DNA of 64,000 nucleotides from Alkalibacterium sp049389645 (lineage in GTDB: Bacteria > Bacillota > Bacilli > Lactobacillales > Carnobacteriaceae_A): positions 2,294,001 to 2,358,000 of the forward strand of contig NZ_CP186540.1 of assembly GCF_049389645.1 (NCBI RefSeq), in the 5' to 3' direction. Below the pieces are notes generated by a model that saw only the letters and a list, made by a program, of their open reading frames with translations, made no database searches and had not been told where the DNA came from. Positions 8,731 through 16,767 of the stretch are shown piece after piece. Position 1 is the stretch's first letter. Every line of letters begins with the position of its first letter. The position numbers were made by a program, and so were the translations under genes.

Positions 8731-9302
8731 TTCGGTAAGTACGTTGTGATCGGCTCTCCCAAACTACCGAACCTGTACTTCCTTCGGTAATTACATTTTG
8801 ATTGACTCTCCTAAACTACCGAATCAATACCCAGTTCGGTAAGTACAGCGTGGTCGGCTCTCCCAAACTACCGAACCTGTACCCAGTTCGGTAAGTACGT
8901 TGTGATCGGCTCTCCCAAACTACCGAACCTGTACCCAGTTCGGTAAGTACGTTGTGATCGACTCTCCCAAACTACCGAACCTGTACCCAGTTCGGTAAGT
9001 ACGTTGTGATCGGCTCTCCCAAACTACCGAACCTGTACCCAGTTCGGTAAGTACGTTGTGATCGACTCTCCCAAACTACCGAACCTGTACCCAGTTCGGT
9101 AAGTACGTTGTGATCGGCTCGCCCAAACTACCGAACCTGTACCCAGTTCGGTAAGTACGTTGTGATCGACTCTTCCAAACTACCGAATCAGTACCCAGTT
9201 CGGTAAGTACAGCGTGATCGGCTCTTCCAAACTACCGAACCTGTACCCGGTTCGGTAATTACATTGTGACAGTGTCTCCCAAACTACCGAATCAATCAAC
9301 TA
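8731..9302. repeat. Tandem array 1: eleven 52-bp units
   Basis: Units begin with TTCGGTAA at 8731, 8783, 8835, 8887, 8939, 8991, 9043, 9095, 9147, 9199 and 9251, exactly 52 bases apart. At each junction TACCGAAC-(9)-GTTCGGTA can form an 8-bp hairpin (for example 8921-8945). The central units are almost identical and alternate between a cGGctc and a cGActc subtype. The outermost units (8783 and 9251) are more diverged. There are no spacers as in CRISPR and no coding potential. The array lies between a terminator and the padR promoter region. Function unknown. Confidence 0.95.
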
Positions 9303-9545
9303 TTGTCAAAATCAATCTTCGTAAAAGTGATAAATAAACTAGACACAGCAAACTTATAAGGAATCCCTTCTATAAATCCGAATAATTTAACTCGAATTCA
9401 CCACTTTTATGATTCAAAAAAAACTCATTTATTACTACGTTAACAGTAGTGATTTTTATGAAAAAGTAGTAAACTAAGTACAACGACAGATGAAGTACAT
9501 TTATGAAATGATAATACATATTAAACAAACGGAAGGAGTGGTTGA
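9303..9545. other. Upstream region of padR
   Basis: This AT-rich leader contains the inverted repeat ACTAC-GTTAACA-GTAGT (about 9436-9452) and a possible -10 GATAAT at 9510-9515 without a good -35. The palindrome is a candidate PadR or other operator, but it does not match the classical PadR box well enough to be firm. Confidence 0.4.
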
Positions 9546-9878
9546 ATGATCAGTAGCGACGTCATACGGGGATATAACGATACCTTTCTTCTATCTTTAT
9601 TGGATCAGGGCGATTCTTACGGGTATGAACTATCGAGGCAGATAAAGGAAACGACCGATGGCGATTATATTATCAAAGAAACGACTATGTATTCAGCTTT
9701 TACGCGTTTGAAAAAGAAAGGCTACATCCTCTCATATCCTGGAACGGTCACCCAGGGAAAAAAACGAACCTATTATTCAATCACACCTGAAGGGAAAACG
9801 TATTTAAAAGCAAAACAGAAAGAGTGGCATATCACAAGAGAAGTGGTCGATCAATTAGTCGGAGGAGAAGATAAATGA
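9546..9878 (+). CDS. PadR family transcriptional regulator, 110 aa
   Basis: This small winged-helix regulator is PadR-like. It opens with the typical N-terminal helix (SSDVIRGYNDTFLLSLL), then GDSYGYEL in helix 2, the recognition region around TTMYSAFTRLKKKGYI, and the wing GKKRTYYSITPEGKTYL. GGAAGGAGTG precedes the ATG. Its TGA overlaps the ATG of the next gene by four bases (ATGA), so the two are co-translated. PadR genes paired with a HAAS-domain membrane protein are a common Bacillota module. Confidence 0.88.
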   Translation: MISSDVIRGYNDTFLLSLLDQGDSYGYELSRQIKETTDGDYIIKETTMYSAFTRLKKKGYILSYPGTVTQGKKRTYYSITPEGKTYLKAKQKEWHITREVVDQLVGGEDK

Positions 9879-10840
9879 ATACTATCAGAGAATATATTGA
9901 GCAGATGTTCAAAGGTGTCCCCATGAACGATGAAACGACGCAGTTGAAAGCGGACATTCTGGCGAATCTGGAAGACAAGTATCTCGCATTAAAAGAAGGT
10001 GGCGCAACTGAGCATGAAGCGATCGGGGTCGTGATCGCTGAGTTTGGAGACATCGATGAGTTACTGGAAGAATTCGGTGTAAGTCGGGTGAATAAAAAAG
10101 TTACAGCTCAGTATACAACGATGAGTTCGGAAGATCTAGCTCGCTTTGTGGAAGCTAAAGCACGGATGGGACTGAATGTCGGGTTGGGTGTGTTGGCGTG
10201 TCTATCGGGTATAGCTGGTTTACTCCTGTTATTGGCTTTTCAAGGGATGATACCTGGTGCTTTATATCTTGGTTTGCTCTTGATGGTCACCTTAGCAGTG
10301 ATTGGGATCGGCTTGTTCATTATCGAAGGAATGAAAGCCAAAGACTTTAAACCGTTTTATTCACCGTTTATCATCATGCCGACCGACAAAGAATGGATCC
10401 AGGATGACCAGGATAATTATAAACGTTCCTTTATATTCAGTATCGTTGCCGGGGTGTCCCTTTGTATCATGTCGCTCACACCCGTTTTGATGGGGGCATT
10501 GACACCGATGATTCCCGTTTTGGTCGGTGTGGGATTCATGTTGATACTCATTGGCACTGGGATCATTTTCTTTACTTACAGCGGCAACGTCTGGAGTGCT
10601 TATGGAATCATCTTGACCAATGGGAAATATATTGAATCGATTGAAATAGAGGCGGCTAAAGATGAACGCAATAAAAAAGTGAATTATATCTTGGAAGAAA
10701 TATATTGGCCGATTATTGTTGTCATCTATCTTGTCTTTAGTTTTCTACAAGGAGCCTGGGCCTGGTCATGGATCATTTTCATCTTGGCGGGAGCACTGGA
10801 AAGCACGATCAAGTCGTTGGCAGGAAACTGGGAGAACTAA
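9875..10840 (+). CDS. HAAS-domain membrane protein, 321 aa
   Basis: The first 75 residues form a DUF1700/HAAS (permease prefix-like) helical segment: MNTIREYIEQMFKGVP, then the pattern of an aligned Glu/Leu helix ending in FGDIDELLEEFG. After a linker there are two helices at about 105-155, two more at about 185-235, and a final pair near 275-310. The role of such proteins is poorly known; they are usually partners of PadR regulators and respond to envelope conditions. It overlaps padR by 4 bp and is followed by a terminator. Confidence 0.75.
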   Translation: MNTIREYIEQMFKGVPMNDETTQLKADILANLEDKYLALKEGGATEHEAIGVVIAEFGDIDELLEEFGVSRVNKKVTAQYTTMSSEDLARFVEAKARMGLNVGLGVLACLSGIAGLLLLLAFQGMIPGALYLGLLLMVTLAVIGIGLFIIEGMKAKDFKPFYSPFIIMPTDKEWIQDDQDNYKRSFIFSIVAGVSLCIMSLTPVLMGALTPMIPVLVGVGFMLILIGTGIIFFTYSGNVWSAYGIILTNGKYIESIEIEAAKDERNKKVNYILEEIYWPIIVVIYLVFSFLQGAWAWSWIIFILAGALESTIKSLAGNWEN

Positions 10841-10885
10841 GTTGTAATCTTTTAGCTACGAACTGAATATTGTGTATAAATTAAA

Positions 10886-10921
10886 AGCCACTGAATGATT
10901 TAACATTCAGTGGCTAAATTT
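10886..10921. terminator. Bidirectional terminator between convergent genes
   Basis: AGCCACTGAATG and CATTCAGTGGCT form a perfect 12-bp stem with a 6-base loop, with short T/A tracts on both sides. It serves the HAAS gene and the convergent oxidoreductase gene. Confidence 0.8.
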
Positions 10922-10974
10922 TATGTTTTTTTGATTATATTTTCCAATCATGAAGCTACGCTGTTATGAGTTGA

Positions 10975-12009
10975 TCATTTTTTGTTGTGCGCTAAAACAA
11001 TTTTGCCGATGGTATGTTCAGTCATCAATTGTTTATAGGCATTTTCAAGAGTCTCTTCATTCATTTCGCTTATTAAGGTTTCAAGGTTTGAATGGATAAA
11101 ACCTTGTTCGATCTGGTTTTTGAGTTCAGTTAAATACTCATGTTGTTTGATCCAGTCGTTTGTTTCATAAATAGAGCGAGTGTACATCAATTCATAACTG
11201 AAGGTCACACTCTTGCCAAAGAAGCTTGTTGGCAATGGATCCAGTAAGGGAAGGAGAGAACAGACACGGCCTTGCGGTTTGATGATTTTACCGACTTCTC
11301 GGATATTTTCATCAACCTTGGCAGCGATGAAAACAGCGTCAATTGTGTCGATACCTAGATTTTTTAATTGTTCGCGGTAAGGTTTTGAATGATCCAAAAT
11401 TGTTTTAACACCCAAATTTTTGACATACTTTCTGCTTTCATCTCGTGAAGCTGTGCCGATGACATTAAAACCATAATTCAAGGCGATCTGGCAGGCGACC
11501 GATCCCACACCACCAGCTGCGCCCACGATCAACAGGGTCACATCACTCGGATTTTCTGAAATCGAAAATAAATCTAAGCGGTCATGAATAACTTCATAAG
11601 ACGTTACAGCCGTGAGAGGTAAAGCTGCCGCTTCATTATAGGTGAGATTTTTCGGTTTTAGAGCAACCATGCGTTCGTCGATAATATGATAGTCCGCCTG
11701 GGTTCCCAGAAATTTACTTGACCCTGGGTAAAACACATCGTCCCCTTTTTTAAACAAGGTGACGGATTCACCGACTTCAACGACTGTGCCACTAGCGTCT
11801 CTTCCTAAACTAGTGAAAGAATCGTCCGCTGATCTTTTCATCATTCGGGTCGCCAGATCTGTTGGGTTTACTCCAACCGCTTTGACTTCAACCAGGATTT
11901 CTCGATTTTTTGGTTCAGGAATAGCCATTTCTATCTTATTGAAAGTAGGTAACTCATTTTCTTTTTCAGGATCATAAAAGCCGTATGCATTCATTGTTTT
12001 TGGCATCAT
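10975..12009 (-). CDS. Zinc-independent alcohol dehydrogenase/quinone oxidoreductase-like protein, 344 aa
   Basis: This is an MDR-superfamily NADPH-dependent oxidoreductase. The N-terminal GroES-like domain (VKAVGVNPTDLATRM; GRDASGTVVEVG) lacks the Cys/His ligands of zinc alcohol dehydrogenases. The Rossmann segment has VGAAGGVGSVACQIA near residue 160. Closest in pattern to the zinc-binding dehydrogenase family YogA/quinone reductase group. AAAGGAAG lies before the ATG at 12009. A second ATG one codon later is possible. It stands alone and opposite to its neighbours. The substrate is unknown. Confidence 0.82.
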   Translation of the reverse strand: MMPKTMNAYGFYDPEKENELPTFNKIEMAIPEPKNREILVEVKAVGVNPTDLATRMMKRSADDSFTSLGRDASGTVVEVGESVTLFKKGDDVFYPGSSKFLGTQADYHIIDERMVALKPKNLTYNEAAALPLTAVTSYEVIHDRLDLFSISENPSDVTLLIVGAAGGVGSVACQIALNYGFNVIGTASRDESRKYVKNLGVKTILDHSKPYREQLKNLGIDTIDAVFIAAKVDENIREVGKIIKPQGRVCSLLPLLDPLPTSFFGKSVTFSYELMYTRSIYETNDWIKQHEYLTELKNQIEQGFIHSNLETLISEMNEETLENAYKQLMTEHTIGKIVLAHNKK

Positions 12010-12171
12010 TAACTTCCTTTCACATTTTCTTCAGTCTACACTTTCTTTTGATAAACGACAACTCTTACTGATGACTCATCTTGATCAGTGATAGATAACT
12101 TGAAATATTTTCAAATTGAGTGTGTTTTCGCTATGATAGGAATAGAGACAATTACAGAAGAGGAGAAAGTT

Positions 12172-13134
12172 ATGACTAATTATATTGACAACGCTATAAA
12201 AGTCTTTGAAAACAATTTTGATTTAAAGAAAGATGAAAAGGTCGTGATCATCACCGACGACAGTATGCGCGAGGTGGCCCTTCCTTTTTATGAAGCGGCT
12301 TGTAAAAAAGGGAACGAAACCATCTTTTCACAGTTTCCAGCTATTTATAAATCAGGCGAAGAACCGCCCGCACTGATTGCTCAGGCAATGAAAGATGCGG
12401 ACGTGGCTTTGTGCGTGACGCAAGCCAGTTTGACTCATACCCGAGCTAAAAAAGAGGCCGCAGCGACTGGTACGCGAATCGGTACGATGCCGGGCATGAC
12501 GTTATCGATGCTTGAAAAAGGAGCCATTGAAGCGGACCCGGCTACTATCCAAAAATTGACCCGGTATTTCACTGAGTTACTTGAACGTTCAAGTCGGGTG
12601 AAAATCGAGAAAGATGGGGAAGTCCTGACGTTTTCAATAAAGGGGCGTAACGGCATACCAAGTACCGGGATATTCCGGAAAAAAGGACAGGCTGGAAATG
12701 TTCCCTCAGGTGAAGCCTATATTGCCCCGCTTGAAGATTCAGCTAATGGAAAATTGATTGTCGATGGGTCAATTGCACAGCTTGGTAAAGTGAATAAACC
12801 CGTAACGCTCTCAATCAAAAATGGGAAACTAGTTAGTGCGTCAGAAAAGCAAGGACAAGACTTACTCGACCTACTCGGAACAGATGAAGGAAAAACCATT
12901 GCAGAATTCGGTATTGGAACGAATCCTTCAGCTCGTATAACCGGGGTCGTTTTAGAAGATGAAAAAGTATTTGGCACGATTCATATCGCCTTTGGTTCAA
13001 ACAAACCATTCGGTGGAATAACAGAAGCGGGGGTCCACATCGACTGCGTAGTTCAAGAACCTACCGTATGGATCGATGACGAAAAAATCATGGAAAAAGG
13101 AAAAGTACTGGATCCGAATCTTCCAACAGTTTAA
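12172..13134 (+). CDS. M29-like aminopeptidase, 320 aa
   Basis: This appears to be a metal-dependent aminopeptidase related to family M29 (AmpS/PepS) but shorter than the usual roughly 400 residues. Candidate metal ligands of the C-terminal domain are visible: Glu in NVPSGEAY, Glu in IAEFGIGTNP, His in GTIHIAFG and His/Asp in GVHIDCVV. The N-terminal domain carries the long helical segment VALCVTQASLTHTRAKKEA. The ATG at 12172 is chosen because AGAGGAG precedes it; a longer reading from 12088 has no ribosome site. A strong terminator follows. Deaminating dioxygenases share this fold, so the catalytic activity is not certain. Confidence 0.75.
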   Translation: MTNYIDNAIKVFENNFDLKKDEKVVIITDDSMREVALPFYEAACKKGNETIFSQFPAIYKSGEEPPALIAQAMKDADVALCVTQASLTHTRAKKEAAATGTRIGTMPGMTLSMLEKGAIEADPATIQKLTRYFTELLERSSRVKIEKDGEVLTFSIKGRNGIPSTGIFRKKGQAGNVPSGEAYIAPLEDSANGKLIVDGSIAQLGKVNKPVTLSIKNGKLVSASEKQGQDLLDLLGTDEGKTIAEFGIGTNPSARITGVVLEDEKVFGTIHIAFGSNKPFGGITEAGVHIDCVVQEPTVWIDDEKIMEKGKVLDPNLPTV

Positions 13135-13150
13135 TGCATTGAATAAGGAA

Positions 13151-13185
13151 AAGAGGCAAAGACAACCGTCTTTGCCTCTTTTTTT
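13151..13185 (+). terminator. Terminator after aminopeptidase gene
   Basis: AAGAGGCAAAGAC and GTCTTTGCCTCTT form a perfect 13-bp stem with an AACC loop, followed by a T-run. Confidence 0.92.
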
Positions 13186-13293
13186 GTATAAGGTAATCTT
13201 TATTAACTGTGCTTATGATCAGGCTTACTCCAAAGAAATATTATCTTAGTGACCTTGAAGTTTCAGTTAGGCATCCTCAAAACACAAACCGAC

Positions 13294-13656
13294 CTGAGTG
13301 GTGCTAAGTAGGCCCAACTTCGGTAAACTCAGACACAAATCGGTCTGAGTGGTGCTAAGTAGTCCCAAGTTCGGTAAACTCAGGCACAAACCGGCCTGAG
13401 TGGTGCTAAGTAGGCCCAAGTTCGGTAAACTCAGGGACAAACCGGTCTGAGTGGTGCTAAGTAGTCCCTACTTCGGTAAACTCAGACACAAATCGGTCTG
13501 AGTGGTGCTAAGTAGGCCCAACTTCGGTAAACTCAGAGACAAACCGGTCTGAGTGGTGCTAAGTAGTCCCAACTTCGGTAAACTCAGAGACAAACCGGCC
13601 TGAGTGATGCCAAGTAGGCCCAAGTTCGGTAAACTCAAGCAGAAACTGGTCTGAGT
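13294..13656. repeat. Tandem array 2: seven 51-bp units plus a terminal fragment
   Basis: CTGAG marks the units at 13294, 13345, 13396, 13447, 13498, 13549, 13600 and (partial) 13651, all 51 bases apart. Each unit contains TTCGGTAA, the core also found in array 1. ACTCAGAC-(8)-GTCTGAGT forms a hairpin across each junction (13327-13350). In the unit at 13378-13401 both arms change together to ACTCAGGC/GCCTGAGT, a compensatory pair. Subtypes with taGGccc and taGTccc alternate strictly through all seven units. A degraded half unit precedes at about 13272. Non-coding; function unknown. Confidence 0.95.
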
Positions 13657-13682
13657 CTACCTAACAAGATTCTAATGATGAC

Positions 13683-13706
13683 CATACTCGCCGATAAGCG
13701 AGTATG
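13683..13706. repeat. CATACTCGC hairpin element, copy 1
   Basis: CATACTCGC-CGATAA-GCGAGTATG is a perfect 9-bp stem just right of array 2. The stem and parts of both flanks recur at 54733-54756 next to array 3 with a different loop, so this is a dispersed structured element. Confidence 0.8.
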
Positions 13707-13734
13707 AACCACCTTAAAACGTTCAATGGTTGTG

Positions 13735-13769
13735 GAAACTGACCTGCAGGGGTCAGTTTCGTCGTTTTT
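13735..13769 (+). terminator. Plus-strand terminator right of array 2
   Basis: GAAACTGACC and GGTCAGTTTC pair around TGCAGG, followed by GTCGTTTTT. The T-tract lies on the plus side, so this stops transcription leaving the array region rather than that of the convergent DUF72 gene, although the hairpin may also serve the latter. Confidence 0.7.
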
Positions 13770-14604
13770 AAAACAGATCGAGTTGTTTCGGCGCGAGGCC
13801 GGAGAAATCAAGTCCAAGTAATTGTTGCAGAGACTTGGCATTTTTAGCTGCATGACCGCCGGAATTGTTATTGAAAATAACGCATACTTCTTCGGCATCC
13901 CGGTTCAATTGTTTCACTAATGCACTCAATTCTTCGAGTTCTTCTGTTGAATAATCGTAAAGGGTCCGTTCGGCTCGCCAGTCGGTGACGTTTTCGCCTA
14001 ACCAGCCTTCGTAGTTCCTGCCGTGCAGGCGAATGACGCTTAAGGACGCAGCGGTCACTTCAGGGATCTTTGGAACACTGTTATTTGGGGTCTGGGGTTG
14101 ATCAACGACCACATTTGTCCATTGAAATTCTTTTAAAAAGGCAAGTGTCCGTTCTTTATTCTTTTCACTAAACCAGCTGGGGTTCCGAAATTCAATTGCC
14201 ATAGGCAAGTCTTGCATTTTACTTTTTACATAGCGTAGATACGTGACATGTTTTTTTACACAGTCAAAGTTAGGCGGGAATTGAAACAGAAAAGCTTTGA
14301 CTCTATCCTGGTCGAGCATCGTTTGAAATGCAGCTAAATAGGCTTCAAACGCGTCATCCATGGTTGTGAATTCTTCTTCAAAAGGTTTATGTAGAGTCAT
14401 TACGCCGTATGCTTTTGGAAAAAACTGAAAAGCCTCAGGCGTTTTTTCTATCCAATTTAAAATCGTTTGCCGTTTTGGTATTGCATAAAAGCTCGTATCC
14501 AGTTCAACGACAGGAAAGTGCCCAGCATACTCCTGTAGCTTTCTTTGGGGATCATGTTGAATAAGGTCGTGATCACTCCAACCTGTTAATCCAATCGTAA
14601 TCAT
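13768..14604 (-). CDS. DUF72 family protein, 278 aa
   Basis: This is a member of the DUF72 (YecE-like) TIM-barrel family. The N-terminal MITIGLTGWSDH, the FPVVELDTSFYAIP strand, FLFQFPPNF, the AIEFRNPSWF motif and YVRLHG-like SVIRLHGRNYEGW are all present in family order. The C-terminus has the VIFNNNSGGHAAKNA segment typical of the group. The biochemical function of the family is not established. It lies 6 bases downstream of the YaiI/YqxD gene and is probably co-transcribed with it. Confidence 0.85.
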   Translation of the reverse strand: MITIGLTGWSDHDLIQHDPQRKLQEYAGHFPVVELDTSFYAIPKRQTILNWIEKTPEAFQFFPKAYGVMTLHKPFEEEFTTMDDAFEAYLAAFQTMLDQDRVKAFLFQFPPNFDCVKKHVTYLRYVKSKMQDLPMAIEFRNPSWFSEKNKERTLAFLKEFQWTNVVVDQPQTPNNSVPKIPEVTAASLSVIRLHGRNYEGWLGENVTDWRAERTLYDYSTEELEELSALVKQLNRDAEEVCVIFNNNSGGHAAKNAKSLQQLLGLDFSGLAPKQLDLF

Positions 14605-14610
14605 TCGATT

Positions 14611-15078
14611 CTAGTCCTTTCGTTCAGCTAATGATTCTTGGATCACGGTTTCAAGCAAGTCTTCATAATCCAACTGGGTCTGATCAGCAAAAGGATGAAG
14701 GGCTTTTACCCGACTGCGTTTTGATGTGCGCCTTTGTTTGGCTGAAAGATGACGGCCGTCGATCAGGTGTTGAATGATACTTTCCGTATATTCGTATCCA
14801 TCATGGTGGAGGACGCGGCACCCTCTAGGCAGCAGCATCGAGGCGAGGCCATAGTCCTGCGTGATCACGATGTCGTAGGGCAGTGTGATACCCACGATCT
14901 TGAAATCCGCCTGGTCACTGCCACGCTCGACCCAAAGCTGTCTGACATGGCTGGGGACTTCTTTCGTGGAAAAGTGGGAAATACTTGCCACTAAAACCAC
15001 TTCCAGGTCATAATTTTTCGCAAGGGCAATCGTTTCTTCTTTTTTCGGGCAGGCATCTGCATCTATAATTATTTTCAT
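14611..15078 (-). CDS. YaiI/YqxD (DUF188) family protein, 155 aa
   Basis: This is a PIN-like NYN-type fold protein of the UPF0178 family. The N-terminal IIIDADACP, the DQADFKIVG segment and the DIVITQDYGLASMLLPRG motif are all diagnostic. The acidic residues (Asp in DADAC, Asp in TQDYGLA) fit a metal-dependent nuclease site, but activity is unproven. The second ATG (15078) is chosen because AAGGAG stands 6 bases before it and directly abuts the first ATG. It forms a two-gene unit with the DUF72 gene. Confidence 0.87.
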   Translation of the reverse strand: MKIIIDADACPKKEETIALAKNYDLEVVLVASISHFSTKEVPSHVRQLWVERGSDQADFKIVGITLPYDIVITQDYGLASMLLPRGCRVLHHDGYEYTESIIQHLIDGRHLSAKQRRTSKRSRVKALHPFADQTQLDYEDLLETVIQESLAERKD

Positions 15079-15130
15079 AGTCATCTCCTTTTACCATAGG
15101 CTTATTACAGTCACGTTCCATCAGAAATCG

Positions 15131-15161
15131 ACAAAAAGAAAACGGGTAGCTATAAACTACC
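15131..15161 (-). terminator. Terminator of xylR
   Basis: On the minus strand GGTAG-TTTATAG-CTACC is followed by a T-rich tract (CGTTTTCTTTTTG), about 60 bases past the xylR stop. Confidence 0.5.
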
Positions 15162-15221
15162 AGCGTCACTATTGCCAAATAATCTCGTCTGGGACAATGG
15201 CTTTTTTAAAGGATAATATTA

Positions 15222-16397
15222 TTATATTTCCAATACTTTCTCCATATCTAAATTAAACCCGACATTATCAACATTTAGAAACTCTTTTAAATTATAAACA
15301 GTAGCGCCATATAAACTTGCTTTGTGTCCGAGTTTGGATTGTCTGATCGGGAAATTTTTATAAATTGTGGAATTGAGCGAGTTTTGGAGCAAACCAATAA
15401 GTTCAGGGATTTCTTCCAATATCTCAGCGTTTATATAGACTATTTCGGGGTCATAGTTCCCGATTATATTCATTAAACCAATACCAAGGTCTTTAGTAAA
15501 TTTTTGAATCATATTCTGTGTATCAGCATCTTTTTGACGATAGGCTTCAAGTAAGTTATCAAAATTCAGCGATTTATCATTTTTTAATTGTTGGAAATTT
15601 CGAATAATTGCTTTGGTGGAGCAATATTGCTCCAGACACCCATGATTGCCACAAGGACAGTTTAGACCATCAGGATATAGAACTGTATGACCGACTTCAC
15701 CGCTTCGTCCGTTGTATCCTCGGTAGAGTTGACCATCTAGAATGATACCGGCACCGACACCTGTATGTGCACTGAGAGAAATAATGTTCTGATGTTCGGT
15801 ATCGAAAGCTGCTTCTGCTAAAGCGGATAAATTCGCTTCATTTTCAATGTGAATAGGTAGGTCGATACTTTTTTTCAGTTCTTCAATAAGATCAATCTTA
15901 TCCAAATCAAAATAGGGGGTAAATTTGATCAAGTTTTTATCGACAACACCATGAACAGAGATGGTCACCCCGATGATACCAAAAGGGCTTTTATTCATCT
16001 TGGAACGAAAAGCATCAACCACGGTGGTGATATGAGCAACAACATTATCTTTATTAATGTTTGTTTCTTTGATTTCATAATCTATTTTTTCGCCGTCGAG
16101 ATAGGTTATCAAATAACTGATACGATCATAACGGACATCGAAACTGATAGATACGCCAGCTTTTTTATTCACGGTCAGTAAAATGGGGCGGCGTCCACCT
16201 GATTTGGTACTGTTCCCCGGTCCGATTTCAATCACATAGTCATCTTCAATTAATTTTCTAACGATTTCTGACACGGTCGCTTTATTCAGACCTGTCATTT
16301 CTGAAATCTTGGTGCGTGAAATTTCGGGATGGTTGGTAATCTCTGTTAGGACCAAAACACTATTATTTTCTCTGATATTACTTTTCATTCTTAACAT
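15222..16397 (-). CDS. xylR: Xylose repressor XylR, ROK family, 391 aa
   Basis: This is a ROK-type transcriptional repressor of xylose genes, relieved by xylose. The N-terminal winged helix covers residues 10-65, with recognition helix SEMTGLNKATVSEIVRKL. The ROK domain follows, with AEAAFDTEHQ, the SGRSGEVGH motif and the zinc-type CPCGNHGCLEQYCS cluster near residue 245. It is divergent from the beta-xylosidase gene. Operators of the XylR type lie in the shared intergenic region and upstream of xylA. GAGGAAA precedes its ATG. Assignment to XylR rather than another ROK regulator rests on these operators and neighbours. Confidence 0.9.
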   Translation of the reverse strand: MLRMKSNIRENNSVLVLTEITNHPEISRTKISEMTGLNKATVSEIVRKLIEDDYVIEIGPGNSTKSGGRRPILLTVNKKAGVSISFDVRYDRISYLITYLDGEKIDYEIKETNINKDNVVAHITTVVDAFRSKMNKSPFGIIGVTISVHGVVDKNLIKFTPYFDLDKIDLIEELKKSIDLPIHIENEANLSALAEAAFDTEHQNIISLSAHTGVGAGIILDGQLYRGYNGRSGEVGHTVLYPDGLNCPCGNHGCLEQYCSTKAIIRNFQQLKNDKSLNFDNLLEAYRQKDADTQNMIQKFTKDLGIGLMNIIGNYDPEIVYINAEILEEIPELIGLLQNSLNSTIYKNFPIRQSKLGHKASLYGATVYNLKEFLNVDNVGFNLDMEKVLEI

Positions 16398-16514
16398 TTT
16401 ATTTCCTCGTTTCTTGTAGTTGTATTAGGGCAAGTTTTTCAAACTGCACGTCAAAACGTCAGAGTGTAGTTTAAAAATATTAGTTTCAATGATCAGCGAC
16501 GTATAAAGAGTGTT

Positions 16515-16529
16515 TGAAAGCGCTTGACA
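16515..16529. promoter_or_regulatory. cre-like site in the xynB promoter
   Basis: TGAAAGCGCTTGACA matches most of the CcpA cre consensus (core AAAGCGCTT) and overlaps the -35 hexamer, so catabolite repression by promoter occlusion is likely. Confidence 0.6.
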
Positions 16530-16552
16530 TTAAAAAATAGATTCGCTATAGT
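16524..16552 (+). promoter_or_regulatory. xynB promoter
   Basis: TTGACA (16524-16529), a 17-base spacer and TATAGT (16547-16552) form a near-consensus promoter. The same pair of hexamers with the same spacing recurs before xylA. Confidence 0.85.
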
Positions 16553-16561
16553 TGTAAATGA

Positions 16562-16580
16562 GTTAGTTAATATAACTAAC
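16562..16580. promoter_or_regulatory. XylR operator upstream of xynB
   Basis: GTTAGTT-AATAT-AACTAAC is a perfect 7-5-7 inverted repeat starting 9 bases after the -10 box, over the expected transcription start. It matches the GTTWGTT half-site known for XylR. Confidence 0.85.
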
Positions 16581-16767
16581 AAACTACCTATATAACCATT
16601 ATATCATATCTAATTACATATAAAAATACACACTAATAGATTGATATAGTTGTAAAACATCGGTTGGAATATCCTGATGAGGATGAGAAAAAAGCGACTT
16701 TTATAAGTCGGGAACAAAGGCAATTTGTAAAAAGCAAACAATCAAAAAAAATTAGGAGGCATTACTC

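Noticed and set aside
8731..9302. CRISPR array
   Set aside because: Units are contiguous and nearly identical over their full 52 bases, with no variable spacers, and no cas gene is present in the window. The same applies to arrays 2 and 3.
12088..12171. Extension of the aminopeptidase by 28 codons
   Set aside because: No ribosome site precedes that start, while AGAGGAG precedes the ATG at 12172, where the family homology begins.
16675..16710. Hammerhead ribozyme core (CTGATGA followed by GAAA)
   Set aside because: The bases between the two boxes (GGATGA) cannot form stem II, and no cleavage-site stems I and III were found. Chance match.
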